Assembly (NCBI RefSeq): GCF_910591885.1
Contig: NW_025963576.1
Span: forward strand, 682,001-746,000
Length of the DNA stretch: 64,000 nt
Direction of reading: 5' to 3'
Origin: Bombus terrestris
Taxonomy: Eukaryota > Arthropoda > Insecta > Hymenoptera > Apidae
Part shown: positions 28,911 through 42,698 of the stretch, one piece after another
Layout of the letters: the number at the start of each line of letters is the position of its first letter
Position numbering within the stretch: position 1 is the stretch's first letter
Program-made: the position numbers and the translations under genes
Notes under the pieces: generated by a model
Databases searched by the model: none
Told to the model about the DNA's origin: nothing
Seen by the model: the letters and a program-made list of their open reading frames with translations, nothing else

Positions 28911-29870
28911 GGACACCGTTGGACACCGTGGGACACCGTGGGACAACGTGGGACAACGTGGGACACCGTGGGACACCGTTGGACAACGTGGGACAACGTG
29001 GGACAACGTGGGACATCGTTGGACATCGTTGGACATCGTGGGACACCGTTGGACATCGTTGGACATCGTTGGACACCGTTGGATATCGTTGGACATCGTT
29101 GGACATCGTTGGACACCGTTGGACACCGTTGGACACCGTTGGACACCGTTGGACATCGGTGGACATCGTGGGACACCGTTGGACACCGTTGGACATCGTT
29201 GGACACCGTTGGACACCGTGGGACAACGTGGGACAACGTGGGACAACGTGGGACAACGTGGGACAACGTGGGACAACGTGGGACAACGTGGGACACCGTT
29301 GAACACCGTGGGACACCGTTGGACAACGTGGGACAACGTGGGACACCGTGGGACAACGTGGGACACCGTTGGACACCGTGGGACACCGTTGGACACCGTT
29401 GGACATCGTTGGACACCGTGGGACAACGTGGGACAACCTGGGACAACGTGGGAAAACATGGAACAACGTGGGACAACGTGGGACAACGTGGGACAACGTG
29501 GGACACCGTTGGACATCGTTGGACACCGTGGGACAACGTGGGACACCGTTGGACACCGTTGCACATCGTTGGACACCGTTGGACACCGTTGGACACCGTT
29601 GGACATCGGTGGACATCGTGGGACACCGTTGGACACCGTTGGACATCGTTGGACACCGTTGGACACCGTGGGACAACGTGGGACAACGTGGGACAACGTG
29701 GGACAACGTGGGACAACGTGGGACAACGTGGGACACCGTTGGACACCGTGGGACACCGTTGGACACCGTTGGACACCGTTGGACATCGTTGGACACCGTG
29801 GGACAACGTGGGACAACGTGGGACAACGTGGGACAACGTGGGACACCGTTGGACAACGTGGGACAACGTG
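28911..29870. repeat. R4 arm 2, left half of a 1,020-base tandem duplication
   Basis: Matches 29,931-30,890 at a constant offset of 1,020 over about 96 units. Shared rare units: GGATATCGTT 29,081 and 30,101, GAACACCGTG 29,301 and 30,321, GGACAACCTG 29,431 and 30,451, GCACATCGTT 29,561 and 30,581. The only difference I noticed is GGACACCGTG at 29,341 against GGACAACGTG at 30,361. This is among the youngest-looking duplications in the window. Confidence 0.93.
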
Positions 29871-29930
29871 GGACATCGTTGGACATCGTTGGACATCGTG
29901 GGACACCGTTGGACATCGTTGGACATCGTT

Positions 29931-30890
29931 GGACACCGTTGGACACCGTGGGACACCGTGGGACAACGTGGGACAACGTGGGACACCGTGGGACACCGTT
30001 GGACAACGTGGGACAACGTGGGACAACGTGGGACATCGTTGGACATCGTTGGACATCGTGGGACACCGTTGGACATCGTTGGACATCGTTGGACACCGTT
30101 GGATATCGTTGGACATCGTTGGACATCGTTGGACACCGTTGGACACCGTTGGACACCGTTGGACACCGTTGGACATCGGTGGACATCGTGGGACACCGTT
30201 GGACACCGTTGGACATCGTTGGACACCGTTGGACACCGTGGGACAACGTGGGACAACGTGGGACAACGTGGGACAACGTGGGACAACGTGGGACAACGTG
30301 GGACAACGTGGGACACCGTTGAACACCGTGGGACACCGTTGGACAACGTGGGACAACGTGGGACAACGTGGGACAACGTGGGACACCGTTGGACACCGTG
30401 GGACACCGTTGGACACCGTTGGACATCGTTGGACACCGTGGGACAACGTGGGACAACCTGGGACAACGTGGGAAAACATGGAACAACGTGGGACAACGTG
30501 GGACAACGTGGGACAACGTGGGACACCGTTGGACATCGTTGGACACCGTGGGACAACGTGGGACACCGTTGGACACCGTTGCACATCGTTGGACACCGTT
30601 GGACACCGTTGGACACCGTTGGACATCGGTGGACATCGTGGGACACCGTTGGACACCGTTGGACATCGTTGGACACCGTTGGACACCGTGGGACAACGTG
30701 GGACAACGTGGGACAACGTGGGACAACGTGGGACAACGTGGGACAACGTGGGACACCGTTGGACACCGTGGGACACCGTTGGACACCGTTGGACACCGTT
30801 GGACATCGTTGGACACCGTGGGACAACGTGGGACAACGTGGGACAACGTGGGACAACGTGGGACACCGTTGGACAACGTGGGACAACGTG
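29931..30890. repeat. R4 arm 3, right half of the 1,020-base tandem duplication
   Basis: Right arm of the 1,020-base duplication. It diverges at 30,891, where an extra A-type unit replaces the TGGACATCGT series of the left arm. Sixty bases (29,871-29,930) separate the arms and contain T-type units from the same series. Confidence 0.93.
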
Positions 30891-30940
30891 GGACAACGTG
30901 GGACATCGTTGGACACCGTGGGACAACGTGGGACAACGTG

Positions 30941-31640
30941 GGACAACGTGGGACACCGTTGGACACCGTTGGACATCGTTGGACATCGTTGGACATCGTG
31001 GGACACCGTTGGACATCGTTGGACATCGTTGGACACCGTTGGACATCGTTGGACATCGTTGGACATCGTTGGACAACGTGGGACACCGTTGGACATCGTT
31101 GGACACCGTGGGACAACGTGGGACAACGTGGGACAACGTGGGACACCGTTGGACACCGTTGGACATCGTTGGACACCGTTGGACACCGTGGGACAACGTG
31201 GGACAACGTGGGACAACGTGGGACAACGTGGGACAACGTGGGACAACGTAGGACAACGTGGGACAACGTGGGGCACCGTTGGACATTGTTGGACAACGTG
31301 GGACATCGTTGGACACCGTTGGACACCGTGGGACAACGTGGGACAACGTGGGACAACGTGGGACAACGTGGGACAACGTGGGACATCGTGGGACAACGTG
31401 GGACAACGTGGGACAACGTGGGACAACGTGGGACAACGTGGGACACCGTTGGACATCGTTGGACACCGTGGGACAACGTGGGACAACGTGGGACAACGTG
31501 GGACACCGTTGGACACCGTTGGACATCGTTGGACACCGTTGGACACCGTGGGACAACGTGGGACAACGTGGGACAACGTGGGACAACGTGGGACAACGTG
31601 GGACAACGTGGGACAACGTGGGACAACGTGGGACAACGTG
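30941..31640. repeat. 700-base segment duplicated from 28,081-28,780
   Basis: Aligns at offset 2,860 with 28,081-28,780, including the AGG unit, GGGCACCGTT and GGACATTGTT cassette (28,381-28,430 and 31,241-31,290). The earlier copy has private substitutions, GGAAAACGTG at 28,351 and GGTCAACGTG at 28,761. The 1,020-base duplication lies between the two arms. Confidence 0.85.
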
Positions 31641-32410
31641 GGACACCGTTGGACACCGTGGGACACCGTTGGACACCGTTGGACATCGTTGGACATCGTT
31701 GGACATCGTTGGACACCGTTGGACACCGTTGGACACCGTTGGACACCGTTGGACATCGGTGGACACCGTGGGACAACGTGGGACAACGTGGGACAACGTG
31801 GGACACCGTTGGACACCGTTGGACATCGTTGGACACCGTTGGACACCGTGGGACAACGTGGGACAACGTGGGACAACGTGGGACAACGTGGGACAACGTG
31901 GGACAACGTGGGACAACGTGGGACAACGTGGGACAACGTGGGACAACGTGGGACAACGTGGGACAACGTAGGACAACGTGGGACAACGTGGGACAACGTG
32001 GGACACCGTTGGACATCGTTGGACACCGTGGGACAACGTGGGACAACGTGGGACAACGTGGGACACCGTTGGACACCGTTGGACATCGTGGGACACCGTT
32101 GGACACCGTGGGACAACGTGGGACAACGTGGGACAACGTGGGACAACGTGGGACAACGTGGGACAACGTGGGACAACGTGGGACAACGTGGGACAACGTG
32201 GGACAACGTGGGACAACGTGGGACAACGTAGGACAACGTGGGACAACGTGGGGCACCGTTGGACATTGTTGGACAACGTGGGACATCGTTGGACACCGTT
32301 GCACACCGTGGGACAACGTGGGACAACGTGGGACAACGTGGGACAACGTGGGACAACGTGGGACAACGTGGGACAACGTGGGACAACGTGGGACAACGTG
32401 GGACAACGTG

Positions 32411-33570
32411 GGACACCGTTGGACACCGTGGGACACCGTTGGACACCGTTGGACATCGTTGGACACCGTGGGACAACGTGGGACAACGTGGGACAACGTG
32501 GGACAACGTGGGACACCGTTGGACAACGTGGGACAACGTGGGACAACGTGGGACAACGTGGGACAACGTGGGACAACGTGGGACAACGTGGGACAACGTG
32601 GGACAACGTGGGACACCGTTGGACATCGTTGGACACCGTGGGACAACGTGGGACAACGTGGGACACCGTGGGACACCGTTGGACAACGTGGGACAACGTG
32701 GGACAACTTGGGACATCGTTGGACATCGTTGGACAACGTGGGACAACGTGGGACAACTTGGGACATCGTTGGACATCGTTGGACATCGTGGGACACCGTT
32801 GGACATCGTTGGACATCGTTGGACACCGTTGGACATCGTTGGACATCGTTGGACATCGTTGGACACCGTTGGACACCGTTGGACACCGTTGGACACCGTT
32901 GGACATCGGTGGACATCGTGGGACACCGTTGGACACCGTTGGACATCGTTGGACACCGTTGGACACCGTGGGACAACGTGGGACAACGTGGGACAACGTG
33001 GGACAACGTGGGACAACGTGGGACAACGTGGGACAACGTGGGACAACGTGGGACACCGTTGGATATCGTTGGACACCGTGGGACAACGTGGGACAACGTG
33101 GGACAACGTGGGACACCGTTGGACACCGTTGGACACCGTTGGACATCGTTGGACACCGTGGGACAACGTGGGACAACGTGGGACAACGTGGGAAACCATG
33201 GAACAACGTGGGACAACGTGGGACACCGTTGGACATCGTTGGACAACGTGGGACAACGTGGGACAACGTGGGACAACGTGGGACAACGTGGGACAACGTG
33301 GGACAACGTGGGACAACGTGGGACAACGTGGGACAACGTGGGACAACGTGGGACACCGTTGGATATCGTTGGACACCGTGGGACAACGTGGGACAACGTG
33401 GGACAACGTGGGACACCGTTGGACACCGTTGGACACCGTTGGACATCGTTGGACACCGTGGGACAACGTGGGACAACGTGGGACAACGTGGGAAACCATG
33501 GAACAACGTGGGACAACGTGGGACACCGTTGGACATCGTTGGACAACGTGGGACAACGTGGGACAACGTG
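32411..33570. repeat. Higher-order repeat block R5, copy 1
   Basis: First of three copies. GGACAACTTG occurs at 32,701 and again at 32,751, a private 50-base duplication. From 32,751 the block matches copy 2 at offset 1,770: GGACATCGGT 32,901 and 34,671, GGATATCGTT 33,061 and 34,831. Before the private duplication the offset is 1,820, which shows that the extra 50 bases are in this copy. It ends at an AGG unit near 33,571 that starts a GGGCACCGTT and GGACATTGTT cassette. Confidence 0.9.
32971..33560. repeat. 300-base doublet in R5 copy 1
   Basis: Two adjacent copies about 300 bases apart, marked by GGATATCGTT (33,061 and 33,361) and GGAAACCATG (33,191 and 33,491). The same doublet recurs in the other two R5 copies, so the 300-base duplication preceded duplication of the larger block. 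Single versions of the same segment occur at about 26,790-26,990 and 47,909-48,110. Confidence 0.93.
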
Positions 33571-34230
33571 GGACAACGTAGGACAACGTGGGACAACGTG
33601 GGGCACCGTTGGACATTGTTGGACAACGTGGGACATCGTTGGACATCGTTGGACACCGTGGGACAACGTGGGACAACGTGGGACAACGTGGGACAACGTG
33701 GGACAACGTGGGACATCGTGGGACAACGTGGGACAACGTGGGACAACCTGGGACAACGTGGGACAACGTGGGACACCGTTGGACATCGTTGGACACCGTG
33801 GGACAACGTGGGACAACGTGGGACAACGTGGGACACCGTTGGACACCGTTGGACATCGTTGGACACCGTTGGACACCGTGGGACAACGTGGGATAACGTG
33901 GGACAACGTGGGACAACGTGGGACAACGTGGGACAACGTGGGACATCGTGGGACAACGTGGGACAACGTGGGACAACGTGGGACAACGTGGGACAACGTG
34001 GGACACCGTTGGACATCGTTGGACACCGTAGGACAACGTGGGACAACGTGGGACAACGTGGGACACCGTTGGACACCGTTGGACATCGTTGGACACCGTT
34101 GGACACCGTGGGACAACGTGGGACAACGTGGGACAACGTGGGACAACGTGGGACAACGTGGGACAACGTGGGACAACGTGGGACAACGTGGGACAACGTG
34201 GGACAACGTGGGACAACGTGGGACAACGTG

Positions 34231-35480
34231 GGACACCGTTGGACACCGTGGGACACCGTTGGACACCGTTGGACATCGTTGGACACCGTGGGACAACGTG
34301 GGACAACGTGGGACAACGTGGGACAACGTGGGACACCGTTGGACAACGTGGGACAACGTGGGACAACGTGGGACAACGTGGGACAACGTGGGACAACGTG
34401 GGACAACGTGGGACAACGTGGGACAACGTGGGACACCGTTGGACATCGTTGGACACCGTGGGACAACGTGGGACAACGTGGGACACCGTGGGACACCGTT
34501 GGACAACGTGGGACAACGTGGGACAACTTGGGACATCGTTGGACATCGTTGGACATCGTGGGACACCGTTGGACATCGTTGGACACCGTTGGACACCGTT
34601 GGACATCGTTGGACATCGTTGGACATCGTTGGACACCGTTGGACACCGTTGGACACCGTTGGACACCGTTGGACATCGGTGGACATCGTGGGACACCGTT
34701 GGACACCGTTGGACATCGTTGGACACCGTTGGACACCGTGGGACAACGTGGGACAACGTGGGACAACGTGGGACAACGTGGGACAACGTGGGACAACGTG
34801 GGACAACGTGGGACAACGTGGGACACCGTTGGATATCGTTGGACACCGTGGGACAACGTGGGACAACGTGGGACAACGTGGGACACCGTTGGACACCGTT
34901 GGACACCGTTGGACATCGTTGGACACCGTGGGACAACGTGGGACAACGTGGGACAACGTGGGAAACCATGGAACAACGTGGGACAACGTGGGACACCGTT
35001 GGACATCGTTGGACAACGTGGGACAACGTGGGACAACGTGGGACAACGTGGGACAACGTGGGACAACGTGGGACAACGTGGGACAACGTGGGACAACGTG
35101 GGACAACGTGGGACAACGTGGGACACCGTTGGATATCGTTGGACACCGTGGGACAACGTGGGACAACGTGGGACAACGTGGGACACCGTTGGACACCGTT
35201 GGACACCGTTGGACATCGTTGGACACCGTGGGACAACGTGGGACAACGTGGGACAACGTGGGAAACCATGGAACAACGTGGGACAACGTGGGACACCGTT
35301 GGACATCGTTGGACAACGTGGGACAACGTGGGACAACGTGGGACAACGTGGGACAACGTGGGACAACGTGGGACACCGTTGGACACCGTGGGACACCGTT
35401 GGACACCGTTGGACATCGTTGGACACCGTGGGACAACGTGGGACAACGTGGGACACCGTTGGACACCGTTGGACATCGTT
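34231..35480. repeat. Higher-order repeat block R5, copy 2
   Basis: Aligned to copy 3 at a constant offset of 2,300 over 1,250 bases: GGACAACTTG 34,521 and 36,821, GGACATCGGT 34,671 and 36,971, GGATATCGTT 34,831 and 35,131 against 37,131 and 37,431. The 300-base doublet occupies 34,741-35,330. Differences I noticed are GGACACCGTT at 34,581 where copy 3 has GGACATCGTT, and GGACATCGTT at 34,271 where copy 3 has GGACATAGTT. Confidence 0.92.
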
Positions 35481-36530
35481 GGACACCGTGGGACAACGTG
35501 GGACAACGTGGGACAACGTGGGACAACGTGGGACAACGTGGGACAACGTAGGACAACGTGGGACACCGTTGGACACCGTTGGACATCGTTGGACATCGTT
35601 GGACATCGTGGGACACCGTTGGACATCGTTGGACATCGTTGGACACCGTTGGACATCGTTGGACATCGTTGGACATCGTTGGACAACGTGGGACACCGTT
35701 GGACATCGTTGGACACCGTTGGACATCGTTGGACACCGTTGGACATCGTTGGACACCGTTGGACACCGTGGGACACCGTTGGACACCGTTGGACATCGTT
35801 GGACACCGTTGGACACCGTGGGACAACGTGGGACAACGTGGGACAACGTGGGACAACGTGGGACAACGTGGGACAACGTAGGACAACGTGGGACAACGTG
35901 GGGCACCGTTGGACATTGTTGGACAACGTGGGACATCGTTGGACACCGTTGGACACCGTGGGACAACGTGGGACAACGTGGGACAACGTGGGACAACGTG
36001 GGACACCGTTGGACAACGTGGGACAACGTGGGACAACGTGGGACAACGTGGGACAACGTGGGACAACGTGGGACAACGTGGGACAACGTGGGACAACGTG
36101 GGACACCGTTGGACATCGTTGGACACCGTGGGACAACGTGGGACAACGTGGGACACCGTGGGACACCGTTGGACAACGTGGGACAACGTGGGACAACTTG
36201 GGACATCGTTGGACATCGTTGGACATCGTGGGACACCGTTGGACAACGTGGGACAACGTGGGACAACGTGGGACAACGTGGGACACCGTTGGACATCGTT
36301 GGACACCGTGGGACAACGTGGGACAACGTGGGACAACGTGGGACACCGTTGGACACCGTTGGACATCGTTGGACACCGTTGGACACCGTGGGACAACGTG
36401 GGACAACGTGGGACAACGTGGGACAACGTGGGACAACGTGGGACAACGTGGGACAACGTGGGACAACGTGGGACAACGTGGGACAACGTGGGACAACGTG
36501 GGACAACGTGGGACAACGTGGGACAACGTG

Positions 36531-37780
36531 GGACACCGTTGGACACCGTGGGACACCGTTGGACACCGTTGGACATAGTTGGACACCGTGGGACAACGTG
36601 GGACAACGTGGGACAACGTGGGACAACGTGGGACACCGTTGGACAACGTGGGACAACGTGGGACAACGTGGGACAACGTGGGACAACGTGGGACAACGTG
36701 GGACAACGTGGGACAACGTGGGACAACGTGGGACACCGTTGGACATCGTTGGACACCGTGGGACAACGTGGGACAACGTGGGACACCGTGGGACACCGTT
36801 GGACAACGTGGGACAACGTGGGACAACTTGGGACATCGTTGGACATCGTTGGACATCGTGGGACACCGTTGGACATCGTTGGACATCGTTGGACACCGTT
36901 GGACATCGTTGGACATCGTTGGACATCGTTGGACACCGTTGGACACCGTTGGACACCGTTGGACACCGTTGGACATCGGTGGACATCGTGGGACACCGTT
37001 GGACACCGTTGGACATCGTTGGACACCGTTGGACACCGTGGGACAACGTGGGACAACGTGGGACAACGTGGGACAACGTGGGACAACGTGGGACAACGTG
37101 GGACAACGTGGGACAACGTGGGACACCGTTGGATATCGTTGGACACCGTGGGACAACGTGGGACAACGTGGGACAACGTGGGACACCGTTGGACACCGTT
37201 GGACACCGTTGGACATCGTTGGACACCGTGGGACAACGTGGGACAACGTGGGACAACGTGGGAAACCATGGAACAACGTGGGACAACGTGGGACACCGTT
37301 GGACATCGTTGGACAACGTGGGACAACGTGGGACAACGTGGGACAACGTGGGACAACGTGGGACAACGTGGGACAACGTGGGACAACGTGGGACAACGTG
37401 GGACAACGTGGGACAACGTGGGACACCGTTGGATATCGTTGGACACCGTGGGACAACGTGGGACAACGTGGGACAACGTGGGACACCGTTGGACACCGTT
37501 GGACACCGTTGGACATCGTTGGACACCGTGGGACAACGTGGGACAACGTGGGACAACGTGGGAAACCATGGAACAACGTGGGACAACGTGGGACACCGTT
37601 GGACATCGTTGGACAACGTGGGACAACGTGGGACAACGTGGGACAACGTGGGACAACGTGGGACAACGTGGGACACCGTTGGACACCGTGGGACACCGTT
37701 GGACACCGTTGGACATCGTTGGACACCGTGGGACAACGTGGGACAACGTGGGACACCGTTGGACACCGTTGGACATCGTT
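36531..37780. repeat. Higher-order repeat block R5, copy 3
   Basis: Third R5 copy, with its 300-base doublet at 37,041-37,630. GGACATAGTT at 36,571 is private to this copy; it removes the CpG and breaks one plus-strand open frame. The match to copy 2 stops near 37,780. Confidence 0.92.
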
Positions 37781-39279
37781 GGACACCGTTGGACACCGTG
37801 GGACACCGTGGGACAACGTGGGACAACGTGGGACACCGTGGGACACCGTTGGACAACGTGGGACAACGTGGGACAACGTGGGACATCGTTGGACATCGTT
37901 GGACATCGTGGGACACCGTTGGACACCGTGGGACACCGTTGGACACCGTTGGACACCGTGGGACAACGTGGGACAACGTGGGACACCGTGGGACAACGTG
38001 GGACACCGTTGGACACCGTTGGACATCGTTGGACACCGTTGGACACCGTGGGACAACGTGGGACAACGTGGGACAACGTGGGACAACGTGGGACAACGTG
38101 GGACAACGTGGGACACCGTTGGACACCGTTGGACATCGTTGGACACCGTTGGACACCGTGGGACAACGTGGGACAACGTGGGACAACGTGGGACAACGTG
38201 GGACAACGTGGGACAACGTGGGACAACGTGGGACACCGTTGGACACCGTGGGACACCGTTGGACACCGTTGGACATCGTTGGACATCGTTGGACATCGTT
38301 GGACACCGTTGGACACCGTTGGACACCGTTGGACACCGTTGGACATCGGTGGACATCGTGGGACACCGTTGGACACCGTTGGACATCGTTGGACACCGTT
38401 GGACACCGTGGGACAACGTGGGACAACGTGGGACAACGTGGGACAACGTGGGACAACGTGGGACACCGTTGAACACCGTGGGACACCGTTGGACAACGTG
38501 GGACAACGTGGGACAACGTGGGACAACGTGGGACACCGTTGGACACCGTGGGACACCGTTGGACACCGTTGGACATCGTTGGACACCGTGGGACAACGTG
38601 GGACAACCTGGGACAACGTGGGAAAACATGGAACAACGTGGGACAACGTGGGACAACGTGGGACAACGTGGGACACCGTTGGACATCGTTGGACACCGTG
38701 GGACAACGTGGGACACCGTTGGACACCGTTGGACATCGTTGGACACCGTGGGACAACGTGGGACAACGTGGGACAACGTGGGACAACGTGGGACAACGTG
38801 GGACAACGTGGGACAACGTGGGACAACGTGGGACAACGTGGGACATCGTGGGACAACGTGGGACAACGTGGGACAACGTGGGACAACGTGGGACACCGTT
38901 GGACAACGTGGGACACCGTTGGACATCGTTGGACACCGTGGGACAACGTGGGACATCGTGGGACAACGTGGGACACCGTTGGACACCGTTGGACATCGTT
39001 GGACATCGTTGGACATCGTGGGACACCGTTGGACATCGTTGGACATCGTTGGACACCTTTGGACATCGTTGGACATCGTTGGACATCGTTGGACACCGTT
39101 GGACACCGTTGGACACCGTTGGACACCGTTGGACATCGGTGGACATCGTGGGACACCGTTGGACACCGTTGGACATCGTTGGACACCGTTGGACACCGTG
39201 GGACAACGTGGGACAACGTGGGACAACGTGGGACAACGTGGGACAACGTGGGACAACGTGGGACAACGTGGGACACCGT

Positions 39280-40440
39280 TGAACACCGTGGGACACCGTT
39301 GGACAACGTGGGACAACGTGGGACAACGTGGGACAACGTGGGACACCGTTGGACACCGTTGGACACCGTTGGACACCGTTGGACATCGTTGGACACCGTG
39401 GGACAACGTGGGACAACGTGGGAAAACATGGAACAACGTGGGACAACGTGGGACAACGTGGGACAACGTGGGACACCGTTGGACATCGTTGGACACCGTG
39501 GGACAACGTGGGACAACGTGGGACACCGTTGGACACCGTTGGACATCGTTGGACACCGTTGGACACCGTGGGACAACGTGGGACAACGTGGGACAACGTG
39601 GGACAACGTGGGACAACGTGGGACAACGTGGGACAACGTGGGACAACGTGGGCAACGTGGGACAACGTGGGACAACGTGGGACAACGTGGGACAACGTGG
39701 GACAACGTGGGACACCGTTGGACATCGTTGGACACCGTGGGACAACGTGGGACAACGTGGGACACCGTGGGACACCGTTGGACACCGTTGGACATCGTTG
39801 GACACCGTGGGACAACGTGAGACAACGTGGGACACCGTTGGACACCGTGGGACAACGTGGGACAACGTGGGACAACGTGGGACAACGTGGGACAACGTGG
39901 GACAACGTAGGACAACGTGGGACAACGTGGGACACCGTTGGACATCGTTGGACAACGTGGGACATCGTGGGACAATGTGGGACAACGTGGGACAACGTGG
40001 GACAACGTGGGACACCGTTGGACATCGTTGGACACCGTGGGACAACGTGGGACAACGTGGGACACCGTTGGACACCGTTGGACATCGTTGGACACCGTTG
40101 GACACCGTGGGACAACGTGGGACAACGTGGGACAACGTGGGACAACGTGGGACAACGTGGGACAACGTGGGACACCGTTGCACACCGTGGGACACCGTTG
40201 GACACCGTTGGACATCGTTGGACATCGTTGGACATCGTGGGACACCGTTGGACACCGTTGGACATCGTTGGACACCGTTGGACACCGTGGGACAACGTGG
40301 GAAAACGTGGGACAACGTGGGACACCGTTGGACATCGTTGGACACCTTTGGACACCGTGGGACAACGTGGGACAACGTGGGACAACGTGGGACAACGTGG
40401 GACAACGTGGGACAACGTGGGACAACGTGGGACAACGTGG
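39280..40440. repeat. Higher-order repeat block R6, copy 1
   Basis: Matches 43,569-44,720 at offset 4,289, falling to 4,280 after the 9-base unit at 39,650. Anchors in the two copies: TGAACACCGT 39,280 and 43,569, GGGAAAACAT 39,420 and 43,709, GAGACAACGT 39,819 and 44,099, GACAATGTGG 39,971 and 44,251, CACACCGTGG 40,181 and 44,461, GAAAACGTGG 40,301 and 44,581, GACACCTTTG 40,341 and 44,621. The nine-base change in offset means copy 1 has one extra, shortened unit. Confidence 0.92.
39650..39658. repeat. 9-base unit GGGCAACGT, second phase slip
   Basis: Same form as the unit at 11,451: the A after GGG is missing. It lies in an A-type run. The R6 sister copy at 43.6-44.7 kb lacks it, so it arose after that duplication or was removed from the sister. 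Confidence 0.97.
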
Positions 40441-40578
40441 GACAACGTGGGACAACGTGGGACATCGTTGGACACCGTTGGACACCGTGGGACAACGTGG
40501 GACAACGTGGGACAACGTGGGACAACGTGGGACAACGTGGGACAACGTGGGACAACGTGGGACAACGTGGGACAACGT

Positions 40579-40768
40579 GGGACATCGTGGGACAACGTGG
40601 GACAACGTGGGACAACGTGGGACAACGTGGGACAACGTGGGACAACGTGGGACAACGTGGGACAACGTGGGACAACGTGGGACAACGTGGGACAACGTGG
40701 GACAACGTGGGACAACGTGGGACAACGTGGGACAACGTGGGACAACGTGGGACAACGTGGGACAACGT
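40579..40768. repeat. Homogeneous run of 19 GGGACAACGT units
   Basis: Nineteen consecutive identical A-type units. With the run at 46,139-46,328 this is the longest uniform stretch I found. It is bounded upstream by GGGACATCGT and downstream by a C-type word leading to TGGACATCGG at 40,799. Confidence 0.9.
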
Positions 40769-41458
40769 GGGACACCGTTGGACACCGTTGGACACCGTTG
40801 GACATCGGTGGACATCGTGGGACACCGTTGGACACCGTTGGACATCGTTGGACACCGTTGGACACCGTGGGACAACGTGGGACAACGTGGGACAACGTGG
40901 GACAACGTGGGACAACGTGGGACAACGTGGGACAACGTGGGACACCGTTGGACACCGTGGGACACCGTTGGACAACGTGGGACAACGTGGGACAACGTGG
41001 GACAACGTGGGACAACGTGGGAAACCATGGAACAACGTGGGACAACGTGGGACACCGTTGGACATCGTTGGACACCGTGGGACAACGTGGGACAACGTGG
41101 GACACCGTTGGACACCGTTGGACAACGTGGGACACCGTTGGACACCGTGGGACAACGTGGGACAACGTGGGACAACGTGGGACAACGTGGGACAACGTGG
41201 GACAACGTGGGACAACGTGGGACACCGTTGGACACCGTGGGACACCGTTGGACACCGTTGGACATCGTTGGACATCGTTGGACATCGTTGGACACCGTTG
41301 GACACCGTTGGACACCGTTGGACACCGTTGGACATCGGTGGACATCGTGGGACACCGTTGGACACCGTTGGACATCGTTGGACACCGTTGGACACCGTGG
41401 GACAACGTGGGACAACGTGGGACAACGTGGGACAACGTGGGACAACGTGGGACACCGT

Positions 41459-42150
41459 TGAACACCGTGGGACACCGTTGGACAACGTGGGACAACGTGG
41501 GACAACGTGGGACAACGTGGGACACCGTTGGACACCGTGGGACACCGTTGGACACCGTTGGACATCGTTGGACACCGTGGGACAACGTGGGACAACCTGG
41601 GACAACGTGGGAAAACATGGAACAACGTGGGACAACGTGGGACAACGTGGGACAACGTGGGACACCGTTGGACATCGTTGGACACCGTGGGACAACGTGG
41701 GACACCGTTGGACACCGTTGGACATCGTTGGACACCGTTGGACACCGTTGGACACCGTTGGACATCGGTGGACATCGTGGGACACCGTTGGACACCGTTG
41801 GACATCGTTGGACACCGTTGGACACCGTGGGACAACGTGGGACAACGTGGGACAACGTGGGACAACGTGGGACAACGTGGGACAACGTGGGACAACGTGG
41901 GACACCGTTGGACACCGTGGGACACCGTTGGACACCGTTGGACACCGTTGGACATCGTTGGACACCGTGGGACAACGTGGGACAACGTGGGACAACGTGG
42001 GACAACGTGGGACACCGTTGGACAACGTGGGACAACGTGGGACAACGTGGGACAACGTGGGACAACGTGGGACAACGTGGGACAACGTGGGACAACGTGG
42101 GACAACGTGGGACACCGTTGGACATCGTTGGACACCGTGGGACAACGTGG
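41459..42150. repeat. R6 core block, copy 1
   Basis: The core starts with TGAACACCGT and carries GACAACCTGG 130 bases later, GGGAAAACAT 20 bases after that, and TGGACATCGG near 41,759. It recurs from 42,699, 44,829 and 47,309 (offsets 1,240, 3,370 and 5,850). This copy matches 44,829-45,520 over about 690 bases. Confidence 0.9.
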
Positions 42151-42698
42151 GACAACGTGGGACAACGTGGGACAACGTGGGACAACGTGGGACACCGTTG
42201 AACACCGTGGGACACCGTTGGACAACGTGGGACAACGTGGGACAACGTGGGACAACGTGGGACAACGTGGGACAACGTGGGACACCGTTGGACACCGTGG
42301 GACACCGTTGGACACCGTTGGACATCGTTGGACACCGTGGGACAACGTGGGACAACGTGGGACACCGTTGGACACCGTTGGACATCGTTGGACACCGTTG
42401 GACACCGTGGGACAACGTGGGACAACGTGGGACAACGTGGGACAACGTGGGACAACGTGGGACAACGTGGGACAACGTGGGACACCGTTGGACACCGTGG
42501 GACACCGTTGGACACCGTTGGACATCGTTGGACATCGTTGGACATCGTTGGACACCGTTGGACACCGTTGGACACCGTTGGACACCGTTGGACATCGGTG
42601 GACATCGTGGGACACCGTTGGACACCGTTGGACATCGTTGGACACCGTTGGACACCGTGGGACAACGTGGGACAACGTGGGACAACGTGGGACACCGT

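Noticed and set aside
33571..37660. A single 1.8-kb match at offset 2,300 starting from the cassette at 33,571
   Set aside because: The cassettes at 33,600 and 35,900 and the doublets share the offset, but 33,660-34,220 and 35,960-36,520 differ in unit order, so I report only 34,231-35,480 against 36,531-37,780.
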